Positions 24,986 to 34,414 of a DNA stretch of 64,000 bases are shown piece by piece. Below the pieces are notes generated by a model that saw nothing but the letters and a program-made list of their open reading frames with translations, was not told where the DNA came from and ran no database searches. How positions within the stretch are numbered: position 1 is the stretch's first letter; each line of letters starts with the position of its first letter. Source of the stretch: Methyloterricola oryzae (GTDB lineage: Bacteria > Pseudomonadota > Gammaproteobacteria > Methylococcales > Methylococcaceae). The position numbers and the translations under genes were made by a program. The DNA is taken from contig NZ_JYNS01000001.1 in the NCBI RefSeq assembly GCF_000934725.1, positions 620,001 through 684,000 of the forward strand, given 5' to 3'.

Positions 24986-26935
24986 TCAGGCTGGCTCTAA
25001 AGTGGCCTCGGACCCGGCCTGCAGCACCACCAGGGTCACGTCGTCCCTGAACGGCTTGCCGCCGAGAAACGCGCGCAGATCGGAAAACAGGGCTTCCACC
25101 ACCTCCTGCGGCGGTTTGTCCCGGTGGGACACGAACATCTCGCAAAGTCTCGCGCTGCCGAAAAACTCCCCTTCGCTGCTCTGCGCCTCGGTAATGCCAT
25201 CCGTGTACAAAAGCACCCGGTCCCCGGGGCTTAGCGCCACCTGCTTCTCCTCGAAATCCACCGTCGGGCTGACGCCCAGGATCAGCCCCTCCGTATCCAA
25301 GAGCTCGCAGCTAGGCGCTTCCTGGCGCAGCAGCAAGGGCCGATTGTGGCCTCCATTGGCGTAGCTTAGGACGCGGCGCGCGTAGTCATAGCGCAGGTAG
25401 AACATGGAAATAAAGAGATCCGCGCCGTCCAGATCCTCGTACAGCAGCTCATTCAGGACCCTCAGCACGTCGCCCGGGCCATGGTCGATGCCGCCGTTCT
25501 CCGCGTTCCGCGTGGCCGCCTTGAGGGTACTGCGGGCCTCCGCCATGATCAGGGCGGCGCCCACGCTATGACCGGACACATCGGCGATGACCACGTCCAG
25601 ATGGTCCTGGAACTGGAAAAAGTCATAGTAATCGCCGCCCACGTGACTGGCCGGCAGGCATACCCCGGCCACCTCGGCCCCCCGGGTGCGCAGCGGCGCC
25701 TTGGGCAGCAGCGACAACTGGATCCGGCGGGCGATATCCAGTTCCTTGCGCTCGCTCTCGGCGCGGAGGCGCTCGGTCACGTCGGCCTGGATGCCGATGA
25801 AGTGCGTCAGGCGGCCATTGGCATCGTGCACCGGATCGATGAGAAGCTCGTTCCAGAACGGGATACCGCCTTTGCGGTAATTGCGGACCACCACCTCGCA
25901 GCCGCGCCCTTCTTTCAGGGAGCCACGTATCTCCCTGAGCGCGGTGGCGTCGGTTTCCTCACCGTGCAGGATGCGCATGTTCTGGCCCATCAATTCGTCC
26001 TTGCTGTAGCCGGTAAGGCGGCACAGGGCTGGGTTGACGTAGATGTTGGGCGTGTTCGGATGCTGCGCATCGGCGATGCAGATACCCACGCTGGCGGCCT
26101 CGATGGCGCGGTTGCGCAACCTCAGGGCATCCTCATAATGCTTGCGGGCGGTGATGTCATGATCGACCCCGCGCCACTTGATGATGCGGCCGCTGGGGTC
26201 CAGCACCGGCTCACCGGTGGATTCGGTGAACACCTCATGCCCGTCCTTGTGCCGGTAGTGGTTGAGCAGGCGGCAAAAACCCCGGCAGGATTCCACCAGT
26301 TCCGGGAATTCCTGTTGCCAGCGCAGGTTGTCCTCGGGCATCAGGAGGTCGAAATAGCGCATCCCGATGATTTCCTCGGGACGGTAACCCAGGATTTCGG
26401 ACACCGCGCCGCTGCAATAGATGTAGCGCCCGTCCGTGTCCTGCTCCCACAGCCATTCCCCGGTCATCTCCGCGACCTGGCGGAAACGCTGTTCGCTTTC
26501 CTCCAGGGCGGCATGGTCGAGCTTCTGCTGGGTGATATCCTGGCGTATGACCAGGAAGTGGGTGACCTCACCCTCTGGGCTGAGAATGGGACTGATGGAT
26601 TCCTGGACCCAGTAGCGTTCGCCGTTTTTGCGCTCGCCCTCCACCTCGCCTCGCCAGGTGCGCCCTTCGCGCAAGGTGCCCTTGAGGTTGCGGTACTGCG
26701 TGCCGATTGGTCCGGCGAAGGGGGACACAGAGGATTGCTGCCCCATGACCTCTTCGGCGGTATAGCCGGTCAGGCGGGTGAAACTGGGGTTCACGTACTC
26801 GACGAAACCGTCGACCCGCGCAATCAGGAGTGCGTTAGGGCTCTGCTGTATGGCCCTGGAAAGGATGAACAGCTGCTCCTGGACTTCCCTCCGGGCCGTG
26901 TAGTCCAGGCGGCCTTTGCCTCGTTGTCGTGGCAC
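24986..26935 (-). CDS. Triple-PAS sensor with SpoIIE-type PP2C phosphatase
   Basis: This 649-residue signalling protein has three PAS/PAC units (about 22-140, 146-270, 275-395), each with its PAC tail (VIRQDITQQK, VDHDITARK, IQADVTERL). A helical linker (ELDIARRIQLSLLP) leads to a SpoIIE-like PP2C phosphatase (about 420-645) with metal-binding VGGDYYD, VIADVSGH, YANGGHN and LLYTDGITEA. Such proteins usually dephosphorylate an anti-sigma-factor antagonist in a partner-switching pathway; no such partner is adjacent. No membrane segment is seen, so it is cytoplasmic. The GTG at 26935 lies 9 nt after the preceding gene's stop, so the two may be cotranscribed. Confidence 0.88.
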   Translation of the reverse strand: MPRQRGKGRLDYTARREVQEQLFILSRAIQQSPNALLIARVDGFVEYVNPSFTRLTGYTAEEVMGQQSSVSPFAGPIGTQYRNLKGTLREGRTWRGEVEGERKNGERYWVQESISPILSPEGEVTHFLVIRQDITQQKLDHAALEESEQRFRQVAEMTGEWLWEQDTDGRYIYCSGAVSEILGYRPEEIIGMRYFDLLMPEDNLRWQQEFPELVESCRGFCRLLNHYRHKDGHEVFTESTGEPVLDPSGRIIKWRGVDHDITARKHYEDALRLRNRAIEAASVGICIADAQHPNTPNIYVNPALCRLTGYSKDELMGQNMRILHGEETDATALREIRGSLKEGRGCEVVVRNYRKGGIPFWNELLIDPVHDANGRLTHFIGIQADVTERLRAESERKELDIARRIQLSLLPKAPLRTRGAEVAGVCLPASHVGGDYYDFFQFQDHLDVVIADVSGHSVGAALIMAEARSTLKAATRNAENGGIDHGPGDVLRVLNELLYEDLDGADLFISMFYLRYDYARRVLSYANGGHNRPLLLRQEAPSCELLDTEGLILGVSPTVDFEEKQVALSPGDRVLLYTDGITEAQSSEGEFFGSARLCEMFVSHRDKPPQEVVEALFSDLRAFLGGKPFRDDVTLVVLQAGSEATLEPA

Positions 26936-26944
26936 CAGTTCTCA

Positions 26945-27376
26945 CTATTGGGGTTTGAAGGAGGGACCATAACTGGTCTCCACTTCGAAATTCTCCCACA
27001 CAAAAGGCGGCTGAACGATAGGCTTGAGCGGAAATGGCGAAGTCAGCAGATCGACGGTACCGCCGATCGTGCGGCCGAGCATGTGCAGAACGCCCTTTGC
27101 CAACCCGCCGGTGAACCCCAGAACCAAATTCACCTGATTGGACGTGTTGATAATGTTCTTGGGCACCTCGATCCAGCCCAGGGTCATGTTGGCCAATCCA
27201 GACCCCAACTTGAGCCCGACGCCTTCGCCGTAGATCTGTGGAGGCTGTGTCCTGACGTTGCTGGCAGCCGGCGCCATGGTGCCTGTCGGATCGCCGTAGT
27301 AATTCTGGGCGAATGCAACGGAACCCAGGCTCATCAGGGTGAGCGCGAGCAGGAAAGAACTGAGCTTGCTGTGCAT
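26945..27376 (-). CDS. Exosortase-system-associated protein (TIGR04073-like)
   Basis: This 143-residue secreted protein has a Sec signal peptide (about 1-23, ending FAQ). The mature part has the family block from 'GVGLKLGSGLANMTLGW' through 'EVPKNIINTS' to 'KGVLHMLGRTIGGTVDLLTSPFP', with hydrophobic stretches suggesting membrane association. TIGR04073 members occur in genomes with exosortase/PEP-CTERM sorting and extracellular polysaccharide systems; the function is unknown. ATG 27376 was chosen over an upstream TTG. No exosortase gene is in the window. Confidence 0.75.
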   Translation of the reverse strand: MHSKLSSFLLALTLMSLGSVAFAQNYYGDPTGTMAPAASNVRTQPPQIYGEGVGLKLGSGLANMTLGWIEVPKNIINTSNQVNLVLGFTGGLAKGVLHMLGRTIGGTVDLLTSPFPLKPIVQPPFVWENFEVETSYGPSFKPQ

Positions 27377-27471
27377 GGCGGGCCTCAATGGTGTTGGTAG
27401 CGCTTACTTGCTGACTCAAGAGTATGCAATGCAGGTGCTTTTTTCAAATGCGCGGCGGCCCGGAACCGACC

Positions 27472-28167
27472 TCACCACGGCAGGGTTTCACCCCTGAAAT
27501 TGACGAAGCATCCGGTGTCACCCATCTGGAATTCGTCGATGACCTTGCGCATGCCAGCCACGCTTTCGGTCACGGAGGTGGGTGCCTGGAGCCCGCCCAT
27601 GTCCGTTTGCACCCAGCCCGGGTGGAGGATGATGAAGCCCACGCCGCGCGGGCGAAGGTCGATGGAGAGGGTGCGCATGGCGGCGTTCAGGGCTGCCTTG
27701 CTGGAGCGGTAGAAAAGCGCGCCGCCGCCGCGGTTATCCGCCATGCTGCCCATCAGGCTGGTGATGGCGACCATCAGCTTGCGTTCACTGCGCTGCAACT
27801 GGGGCAGGAAAGCCTCCAGCAGCTTTACCGGAGCCAGGGCATTAACGGTCATGGTTTCCTGCCAGCGCCCGTAATCCAACGCCCCGAATCCGTGGCGGTC
27901 GTGATCGCCGTAGATCCCCGCATTGGCCAGCAGCACGTCGATGGTCTCTCCGCCCAGTTGAGCACTTAGAGTATCCGCCTGCCCGAAGCGAGCCACATCC
28001 AGCTCATGCACGCTCACACCGGAGTGGCGCGCCGCCAGGCCTTGCAACTCATGGGCCGCCGAAGGATTGCGGCAACAGGCGAGCACCTTCCAGCCCGCTT
28101 CCGCATACTGGCGGCAAAATTCCAGACCGATGCCGCGATTGGCACCCGTCACCAGTACCGTCGCCAT
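27472..28167 (-). CDS. Short-chain dehydrogenase/reductase
   Basis: The 231-residue protein is a classical-type SDR. The Rossmann Gly motif TGANRGIG lies at 7-14, with LLANAGIY (NAG motif) and a catalytic Ser in ITSLMGS. The catalytic pair is YRSSK (Tyr-x-x-x-Lys), and PGWVQTDMGG follows. It should oxidise or reduce a carbonyl or alcohol using NAD(P). The arrangement resembles C-factor/CsgA-like SDRs, but the substrate cannot be inferred. It lies 33 nt after the outer-membrane barrel gene on the same strand. Confidence 0.88.
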   Translation of the reverse strand: MATVLVTGANRGIGLEFCRQYAEAGWKVLACCRNPSAAHELQGLAARHSGVSVHELDVARFGQADTLSAQLGGETIDVLLANAGIYGDHDRHGFGALDYGRWQETMTVNALAPVKLLEAFLPQLQRSERKLMVAITSLMGSMADNRGGGALFYRSSKAALNAAMRTLSIDLRPRGVGFIILHPGWVQTDMGGLQAPTSVTESVAGMRKVIDEFQMGDTGCFVNFRGETLPW

Positions 28168-28200
28168 GTCGCTACTCCAGCTTTCCGCCCGACTTGCGCG

Positions 28201-28953
28201 TCAGAAACGGTAGTTCAGGGCCGCGCGCACCGTGTGCGTGCGCAGATCCGCCTCGGCCTGACCGTTGGGGTCGCTGAAACCGGTGATGACCGGCAGGCGC
28301 GTATTCAGCGCGTTGCCGTAGTCGGTGTAGAGATACTCGGCGCGCACCGAGAAATGCTCCTGGAAGCCATATTCCATGCCGCCGCCCAATACCCAACCGG
28401 TCTGCGCGCTGTTCTGCGAATAGGAGTCGCCGTGCTCGTTGACGTATTGCAGGGCCGTATCGGCAAAGCTGACTCCCGCCGTGATATAGGGCATCAGGTT
28501 GTAGTCCAGGGAATAACCCAGGCGGCCGCGCAGTGCACCCTGGATCCGGTTTTTCACGGTAAAGCGGTCGAAGGTCGAGTTGTAGCAGGGGCAATCCGCG
28601 GAGCCGCTGCTATCGGGATAGGTGAAGTCCGCCTCGCCGCCCAGCACCAACTTGTTCTCCAACTGCTTCAAATAGCCCACGTGCGCACCGGGCAGGAAAC
28701 TGGTGGAATGGATGTCGCGCTTGCACGGGTCTTCGACCAGGGCAAGCTGGTTCGATTTCAAGTCGGAGTCGTTGAAGATGGCGCCGGCGCTGATGCCCAC
28801 ATAGAGCCCGGTCCAATCCATCGGGCCTGGCGCCTTGGCCGGCGCAGCGCCTTCGGCAGCCCCCACGATGCCTGGCGCCAACAGCGCGGAGGCCAGCAGA
28901 GCCACCCGGCGGGCAGCGACCGATCGAAAAGCGTTCACTAGCGTTCTGTTCAT
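28201..28953 (-). CDS. Outer-membrane beta-barrel protein (porin/OmpA-like fold)
   Basis: This 250-residue protein has a signal peptide (about 1-33, ending VGA). The mature domain starts with the typical 'DWTGLYVGISAGA' first strand, then alternating strands (LGGEADFTY, GRLGYSLDYNLMPYITAGVSFA, VRAEYLYTDYG) and ends with a C-terminal Phe (AALNYRF) recognised by the Bam complex. It resembles small porin-family or Omp25-like barrels, which are mostly structural. ATG 28953 was chosen because the signal peptide begins there. Cys pairs near 90 and 130 may form loop disulfides. Confidence 0.82.
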   Translation of the reverse strand: MNRTLVNAFRSVAARRVALLASALLAPGIVGAAEGAAPAKAPGPMDWTGLYVGISAGAIFNDSDLKSNQLALVEDPCKRDIHSTSFLPGAHVGYLKQLENKLVLGGEADFTYPDSSGSADCPCYNSTFDRFTVKNRIQGALRGRLGYSLDYNLMPYITAGVSFADTALQYVNEHGDSYSQNSAQTGWVLGGGMEYGFQEHFSVRAEYLYTDYGNALNTRLPVITGFSDPNGQAEADLRTHTVRAALNYRF

Positions 28954-29066
28954 GATTGCGGTTCTTCGTTCCTGGAGCCATTCCGGCTCGTTGTAAGCCG
29001 CCATCGCAGCGATGGCACCGACGCTGGGGCTGGGCCGTCGAATCGGCCGGCCCCACTGCCACTCCT

Positions 29067-31784
29067 TCATCGCAGCCTTATCACCACCGAGTTGGATGTC
29101 ACAGGGTTATAGGTACCGTTGCCCTTGCGGGTGGCGGTTACCGTGCAGGAACCGCCACCGCGCGGACCGAAGACCTTCACATAGGTCTTGGATCCGGACT
29201 TCACCAGCTTGCAACTGGCCGCGCCACTTGCCTTGACCTTGTAGCGCACGCCGCCCTTGATGCTGCCGCCCTTGACCTTGAGAACGACTGGCCGCCCGCA
29301 GCAGGCCACAGTGCGCCCCGCGGTCAGGATCAACGGATCCTGCGTGGCCTTGCCGGCATCGTCGCTGACCAGCACGGTTGCACTGGCGCTGTTGTTACCC
29401 GGGTTCGCATCGCTGGACGTGGTCGTAATGCTGGCAGCAATGGGAACCGCCCCATCCCCTGGCGCCGTGTAGCTGAAGCCGATGTTGATGATCTGGCCGG
29501 CCGCCAGCGTGCCGGGCAGCCCCGTGAAGGTCACGACACCCGTGGCAGGGTCATAGCTGGCGCTTGCGCCATCGGGAAGCCCGGTGAAACTCACGCTGGG
29601 CGGGAAATACGCGGCATTGCCAAAGCTAGCCGCATAGGTGATACCCGTCGCCGCTTCTCCGCCGGTATTGCCGAAGGTGAGAACGCCTTCCACCGTCGAA
29701 CCCGCGGTAACCGCCGCCGGCGCGCTGATCTTCACATAGGGATCGGTGGGCCCCACGCCGATGCTGAACGTGGCGGAATTGTTGTCCAGGAACGTGTCAC
29801 TGGAGCTGGTAGCGACATTGGTCGTCACCACCACCGGACCGGTGAGGGGAGCAATGAAGCTGTAAGACATGAAGGGAATGGTCTGCCCCGGCTCCAGGGT
29901 CGCGGGCAGCCCGGACAGGGCTACCACGCCCGTGGCATTGTTATAACTGGCACTGGCGCCACTGGGCAGATTGCCGAACGTAACGGTTCCGAGGCCCGCG
30001 GGCAGACTCATCCCGTAAGTCACATTCTCGGCCCGATTGGAACCGTTGTTGAAAAAACTGAATGTGCCGGAGACCGCGGTGCTGCTCGCCGCGCTACTGG
30101 GACCGGTTATGGAGGTCCCCACGTCCACCGCAATGGAGCGGATCACCAGCGTCGATTCGGCGGCCGGACTGGCGTAATGGGTCCACAGGTTCACGCCCTT
30201 GGCGTCACCCCAGCCGGAGCCAGGGACGCAGTCGAGCGCCACATTTGCGCCCGGCTCCCAGTTGCGGTAGGCGGTTGTTGAATCCACGCCGGTGAGACTG
30301 ACGGGTACCGTGGGACCCGCCGGCGTGCCGGTATCGCAAAGGGTTCCGTTCAACACACCTACCAGGGCACCGCTCTGGGTCCGGTAGCCGCGGTCGTCGT
30401 AAAACACTGTGGTGCTGGGACTTACGGCACCGTTGAGTCGAGTCACCTGCGGACCCGCGCCAGGATTGTTCTCCGGGTCGATGATGGGCATGTGGATGTC
30501 GCCATTGCGCCCGAATACGCGGTAAGAGTAAGTGCTGGCGCTGGAGGGAAAACTATTGCCAGCGTTGTCCTTGCCGTCCCACTCGGCCGTCTGGGTGCCG
30601 GTGCCGGCGATGCCTGAGATGACCCTGTTGCCGGAACTGTCCGGATCGAAATCGACCCCGTCGCGGCTGATCACGATTTCATAGCTCTGGGTATTGAGGG
30701 TGTCGAACTGGAAGCTTCCGCCCACGCCCGGTGTCGTGACCGCACCGCCCTGGGCTCCGGTAAACGTCACATTGGTGACCAACGGATCCTTAGGTGATGC
30801 GGGTATATCCAGCGCACCGAGGACGGTCTCGACCTCTGCGTTGTTGGGACCGGTAGCGCTAACGTCACTGAAGAAGATCGGGAACTGCGGGGTCTGGGTC
30901 GTCACGCCATCCGGAAGAGTCGTAACCAGGTCTTCCTGTCCGCGGATATCCTTGAGCAGGGGCTGGCCGTTGTCGAGAAAGCCGTAAAGATTTCCGTAAA
31001 GGGCAAAGCCGATAGGATCAAGGCCGCGCATGAATTCCGAGTAGCGGTACCCGTCCAGGGTAACGAAATAGTGGGTCGAATAGATCGGCTCACCGACAGC
31101 ATCGCCGGAACTGGCGACCCAGGCGTATGTAAAGAGACGGCCATTGCTGTCCGCGGTGGAACCTGCGTTAGCGCGAACCGTCACATCCCAGGCCGCGACG
31201 GACACCGTATTTGGCAATGTGGAACTGATGTCACCGTTGGGCCCGCTTTGTCCGGAGGTGGCCGGCGTGAACCGCACACCGTAGATGCCATCCGAAGGCG
31301 CCCGGTAGGCACAGGGCGCAAACCCGCCGTTCACAGTTCCCGACCCGTCGGCACTGTTAGGCCCAGCGAGCTCCTGTGCACGGCTGTCGATGATACCCCG
31401 CCCGGCACCGCCGAACGAGCCTTCTGGCGGCGAGTCGGAAGAGCAGGCGAAGTCCGCACTGGCAGGAATCTGCTCGTCACCCGGCGTGCCGAAACCATGA
31501 GGATTGTAGACCAGCACGTCACCGCCAGCGCCGCGGTTGCTGGAGCCTACCAGGATGTATTCTCCCGCTCGCGCGTAGACATAAAGAAACGTCTGACGAA
31601 CGATCTTGCCCAGATAGCGCTCATTGGGCCGAATGTCCAGGTTGGCGCGTGAGCCTTCTGCGGGATAGGTCGCGGGGTAGAGCGATCGGCTACCCTCCGC
31701 CAACGCCGGCCGCTGCATCGCCAGAAACACAAAGAAACTGATGAAAAACAGCTGCGTAACGAATCCGAGTTTTCGCATAGTCAT
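29067..31784 (-). CDS. Large secreted protein with CARDB/DUF11-like repeats
   Basis: This 905-residue protein has a signal peptide (about 1-30: FFISFFVFLAMQRPALA). The N-terminal half is an uncharacterised Gly/Ser-rich region ending in a gingipain/FlgD-like segment (SGNRVISGIAGTGTQTAEWDGKDNAG). Two tandem immunoglobulin-like repeats follow, each with a near-identical core (GNLPSGASASYNNATGVVALSGLPATL and FTGLPDGASASYDPATGVVTFTGLPGTL, quoted in part). A basic C-terminal domain (GGGSCTVTATRKGNGTYNPVTS) ends the protein. The layout suggests an extracellular structural or adhesive surface protein. No PEP-CTERM or LPXTG signal is seen. It lies ahead of the barrel gene on the same strand. Confidence 0.7.
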   Translation of the reverse strand: MTMRKLGFVTQLFFISFFVFLAMQRPALAEGSRSLYPATYPAEGSRANLDIRPNERYLGKIVRQTFLYVYARAGEYILVGSSNRGAGGDVLVYNPHGFGTPGDEQIPASADFACSSDSPPEGSFGGAGRGIIDSRAQELAGPNSADGSGTVNGGFAPCAYRAPSDGIYGVRFTPATSGQSGPNGDISSTLPNTVSVAAWDVTVRANAGSTADSNGRLFTYAWVASSGDAVGEPIYSTHYFVTLDGYRYSEFMRGLDPIGFALYGNLYGFLDNGQPLLKDIRGQEDLVTTLPDGVTTQTPQFPIFFSDVSATGPNNAEVETVLGALDIPASPKDPLVTNVTFTGAQGGAVTTPGVGGSFQFDTLNTQSYEIVISRDGVDFDPDSSGNRVISGIAGTGTQTAEWDGKDNAGNSFPSSASTYSYRVFGRNGDIHMPIIDPENNPGAGPQVTRLNGAVSPSTTVFYDDRGYRTQSGALVGVLNGTLCDTGTPAGPTVPVSLTGVDSTTAYRNWEPGANVALDCVPGSGWGDAKGVNLWTHYASPAAESTLVIRSIAVDVGTSITGPSSAASSTAVSGTFSFFNNGSNRAENVTYGMSLPAGLGTVTFGNLPSGASASYNNATGVVALSGLPATLEPGQTIPFMSYSFIAPLTGPVVVTTNVATSSSDTFLDNNSATFSIGVGPTDPYVKISAPAAVTAGSTVEGVLTFGNTGGEAATGITYAASFGNAAYFPPSVSFTGLPDGASASYDPATGVVTFTGLPGTLAAGQIINIGFSYTAPGDGAVPIAASITTTSSDANPGNNSASATVLVSDDAGKATQDPLILTAGRTVACCGRPVVLKVKGGSIKGGVRYKVKASGAASCKLVKSGSKTYVKVFGPRGGGSCTVTATRKGNGTYNPVTSNSVVIRLR

Positions 31785-32029
31785 GATGAGTTCTTCGTAG
31801 GGCGTGGCGAGGCCAGCCGGATTTTGACCAATGAGGTAGCATATCCCCTGGAAGATGGACCGCCTGCGCGGGACTGCGGCAGACGCTTCTGCGCTGTAGA
31901 TGGGGCCTGAAGATCCTCGGCCCGACCGCATGGGGATTCCGGTGGAGTTTAGCGGCGTGTAGCAGGAAATCAAGCTGTCGGCCGCCGGCGTCACGGGCCT
32001 GACAGCCTATTTGGCCTTCTCTTCGTAGA

Positions 32030-33217
32030 TCAGGATGACCGCAATGCCTCCGTAACTGGCAATCTAGCCGCGCGAATGGCCGGAGGCAAGCCCCCCAGAA
32101 GTCCGATCGCCAGTGCCCAGAGCACGCCCTGCCCCAACAGGGCTGGCGTGATTCGGAAATCGAATGCAACCTGCGAAAAAGTCTCGAAATTCAGGGTGGA
32201 AAGACTGGCTCCGTCGCAGTACAGATAAGCCAGAGCCCCACCCGCGGTCCCTCCGATGAGGGCCAGCAGCAGGGCCTCGGCCATCACCGAAACGACCACC
32301 GGAGCCGCTCCAAAGCCGATGGCCCTGAGGGTGCCTATTTCCACCTGGCGGCTGGCGACCGCGGAGTACATGCAATTAAGCGCGCCGAACATGGCGCCGA
32401 TGGCCATGAAACTGGCCACGGTGTAGCCCAGCACGTTGATCAGGGTACCCAGCAACTGAGACTGCTTGGCGTAATATTCGGGTTCGCGCAGCACGCTGAT
32501 GGAAAACCGGGGGTCCGCATCGATACGCTGCCGTAGCGCATCCAGATCGTCGGTTATTGCCAGCTTGGCGGTCATCGATTGAAACCCCAGTCGCCGAAAG
32601 GCCGAGACCGCCGTCTCCGCGTCCGCCCAGACCTCCGACTCGTGCACATCGCCGCCGCTGGCGAAGATGCCCACGACCTCCCAGTCGCTGTCGCGGAAGT
32701 CGATGCGGGCCCCCACCTCCAGCCCCTGGAACTGCTGCGCCGCCTTCTGGCCCACGATCACCTCGCGGAGACCCGCGCCGAAGCGGCGCCCCTGGACCAG
32801 CCGGAGTTCATCACGGATGGCAAATGCCGCCGGCTGCACGCCGCGAAACGGCACATTGCTAGGCGTCCCGGTGTCACGGCGGGGAAGATCCGCCACCACC
32901 ACCAGTTCGGCGGAGGCCAGGGGCTGGCCTTGCGAATCCCGGGCGATCTCCGGCGTGTTGGCCAGGATCTGCGCCTGGTCCCGCGCAATACTGCTGGCCA
33001 GTTCGGCATCCGAGCCCGAGCGCAGCAGGATGGCGCGGTCGGGCCGCCCGGTGCTGGCCAGGGTGTGACGAAAGCCCTGCGCCATGGACAGCACCGACAC
33101 CAGCACCGCCACCACGCCGGCGATGCCGACGATCACCACCAGGGAAGCCCCCGGCCGCTGCGGCACGCTGCGCAGGTTCATCCAGGTGATGGCCAGCACC
33201 TGGCGCAAGCTACCCAT
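32030..33217 (-). CDS. FtsX/MacB-type ABC transporter permease
   Basis: The 395-residue permease has one N-terminal membrane helix (about 23-45), a large periplasmic MacB-like domain (about 50-270) and three C-terminal helices (near 280-305, 325-350 and 360-380). This is the type VII ABC topology used for mechanotransmission rather than substrate passage through the membrane. With the adaptor, ATPase and second permease upstream it would form an efflux or lipoprotein/peptide-export system. It lies 33 nt after the sister permease gene and is the last gene of the operon. Confidence 0.87.
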   Translation of the reverse strand: MGSLRQVLAITWMNLRSVPQRPGASLVVIVGIAGVVAVLVSVLSMAQGFRHTLASTGRPDRAILLRSGSDAELASSIARDQAQILANTPEIARDSQGQPLASAELVVVADLPRRDTGTPSNVPFRGVQPAAFAIRDELRLVQGRRFGAGLREVIVGQKAAQQFQGLEVGARIDFRDSDWEVVGIFASGGDVHESEVWADAETAVSAFRRLGFQSMTAKLAITDDLDALRQRIDADPRFSISVLREPEYYAKQSQLLGTLINVLGYTVASFMAIGAMFGALNCMYSAVASRQVEIGTLRAIGFGAAPVVVSVMAEALLLALIGGTAGGALAYLYCDGASLSTLNFETFSQVAFDFRITPALLGQGVLWALAIGLLGGLPPAIRAARLPVTEALRSS

Positions 33218-33250
33218 GGGCTCCCCCGGTTTCAGGCATGGACGGCCACA

Positions 33251-34414
33251 TCATCCGCCACGCAGGGCATCGACGATGCGCAACCGGCGCACGCGCCAGG
33301 CTGGCGGCAGCCCGATGGCCAGCGCCAGGGACAGCAGGATCGCAGCGGCCAGTCCCCAGGTGGCAGGACTCACGAACAAAGGTGGGAACTTGCCGCCCGT
33401 GGCCGCGTTAAGCGGGCGCAGCATCAGGGTCGCCAGCAGCATGCCCAACCCGCCACCCAGCAATAGGAGCAGCAAGGCCTCCGACAGCACCAAGCCCGCC
33501 ACCTTGCCGTCGCTGAAGCCCAGAGTCTTGAGGATGGCGAACTCGGGTATGCGCTCGCGCACCGACTGGGCCATGGCATTGCCGGTGAGCAGCAGCAGGG
33601 TGAAAAAGACCGCGGCCAGGATGCGCGTCACCAGGGCGCCGATGTCGCCGATCTGCTTGGCGAAACCCAGGGCGAACTCCTTCTCCGGCTGGGTCTTGGT
33701 TTCATCGGGCGAATTGGCGAACAGCCGGTCGATGGCGGCGCCCACCTCGCGCGCGCGGCCGGAATCGGCGATGCGGACGATATACCAGCCGGTGCTGCCC
33801 TTGCCTGTGCGGCGCGCCTCGTCGAAGTAGGCGTTGTTGATCAGCACCACGTCGGTGTTGCCCTGCTGGGCCGGGTCCTCGGCGTCGAGCACCCCCGTGA
33901 GTTCGAACTCCCAATCCAGCCCGCCGTTGCGCTGGGCATGGATCTCCGAGCGAATGGGCAGCTTTTGGCCGAGTTTCCAGCCGAATCGCCGCACCAGCCT
34001 GACGCCTGCCACTGCGCCGGTGCGCGTGCCCTCGAAGGCCGCCCGCTGAGCCGGGTCGATCCGAAATTCCGGGTACATGTCCAGATAGCGCGCGGGATCC
34101 ACGGCGAACACCGGGAAGGCATTGCTTTGGTCCTGGTATTTCGCGCCGAACCAGTTGGCATAGGCCACGGCCACCACGCCTGGCACCCGCTCGATCTTGC
34201 CGAGATGCGCCAGGGGCAAGGGGTCGATGATGGAGTAGCGGGCCGTGGTCAAAAGACGCTTGGCGTCGGCGGCATCGGCACCGGCGTCGAACGCCACTCT
34301 GACGGCCTGCAGCAGACCGAACAGGATGAAGGCCGCCACTACCGAGAGCAGGGTCAGCAGGGTGCGGGTCTTCTTGCGAAACAGGCCCGACCACAGCAGC
34401 GGAAGGAACTTCAC
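33251..34414 (-). CDS. FtsX/MacB-type ABC transporter permease
   Basis: This 387-residue protein has the same topology as its neighbour: helix at about 18-40, periplasmic domain, and three C-terminal helices (VTRILAAVFFTLLLLTGNAMA; VLSEALLLLLLGGGLGML; WGLAAAILLSLALAIGL). The block ending 'LGFSDGKVAGLVLSEALLL' is the FtsX coupling region contacting the ATPase. Two different permeases suggest a heterodimeric channel. ATG overlaps the ATPase stop by 4 nt. Confidence 0.88.
   Translation of the reverse strand: MKFLPLLWSGLFRKKTRTLLTLLSVVAAFILFGLLQAVRVAFDAGADAADAKRLLTTARYSIIDPLPLAHLGKIERVPGVVAVAYANWFGAKYQDQSNAFPVFAVDPARYLDMYPEFRIDPAQRAAFEGTRTGAVAGVRLVRRFGWKLGQKLPIRSEIHAQRNGGLDWEFELTGVLDAEDPAQQGNTDVVLINNAYFDEARRTGKGSTGWYIVRIADSGRAREVGAAIDRLFANSPDETKTQPEKEFALGFAKQIGDIGALVTRILAAVFFTLLLLTGNAMAQSVRERIPEFAILKTLGFSDGKVAGLVLSEALLLLLLGGGLGMLLATLMLRPLNAATGGKFPPLFVSPATWGLAAAILLSLALAIGLPPAWRVRRLRIVDALRGG

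Noticed and set aside
25950-26000. Third PAS domain of the phosphatase as a blue-light LOV domain
   Set aside because: The segment reads GQNMRILHG. The photoactive Cys of GRNCRFLQ-type LOV domains is replaced by Met, so it should not form the flavin adduct.
25481-27400. A 639-codon plus-strand ORF opposite the PAS-phosphatase gene
   Set aside because: It is the antisense of a protein with three PAS domains and a PP2C domain, with no motif of its own.
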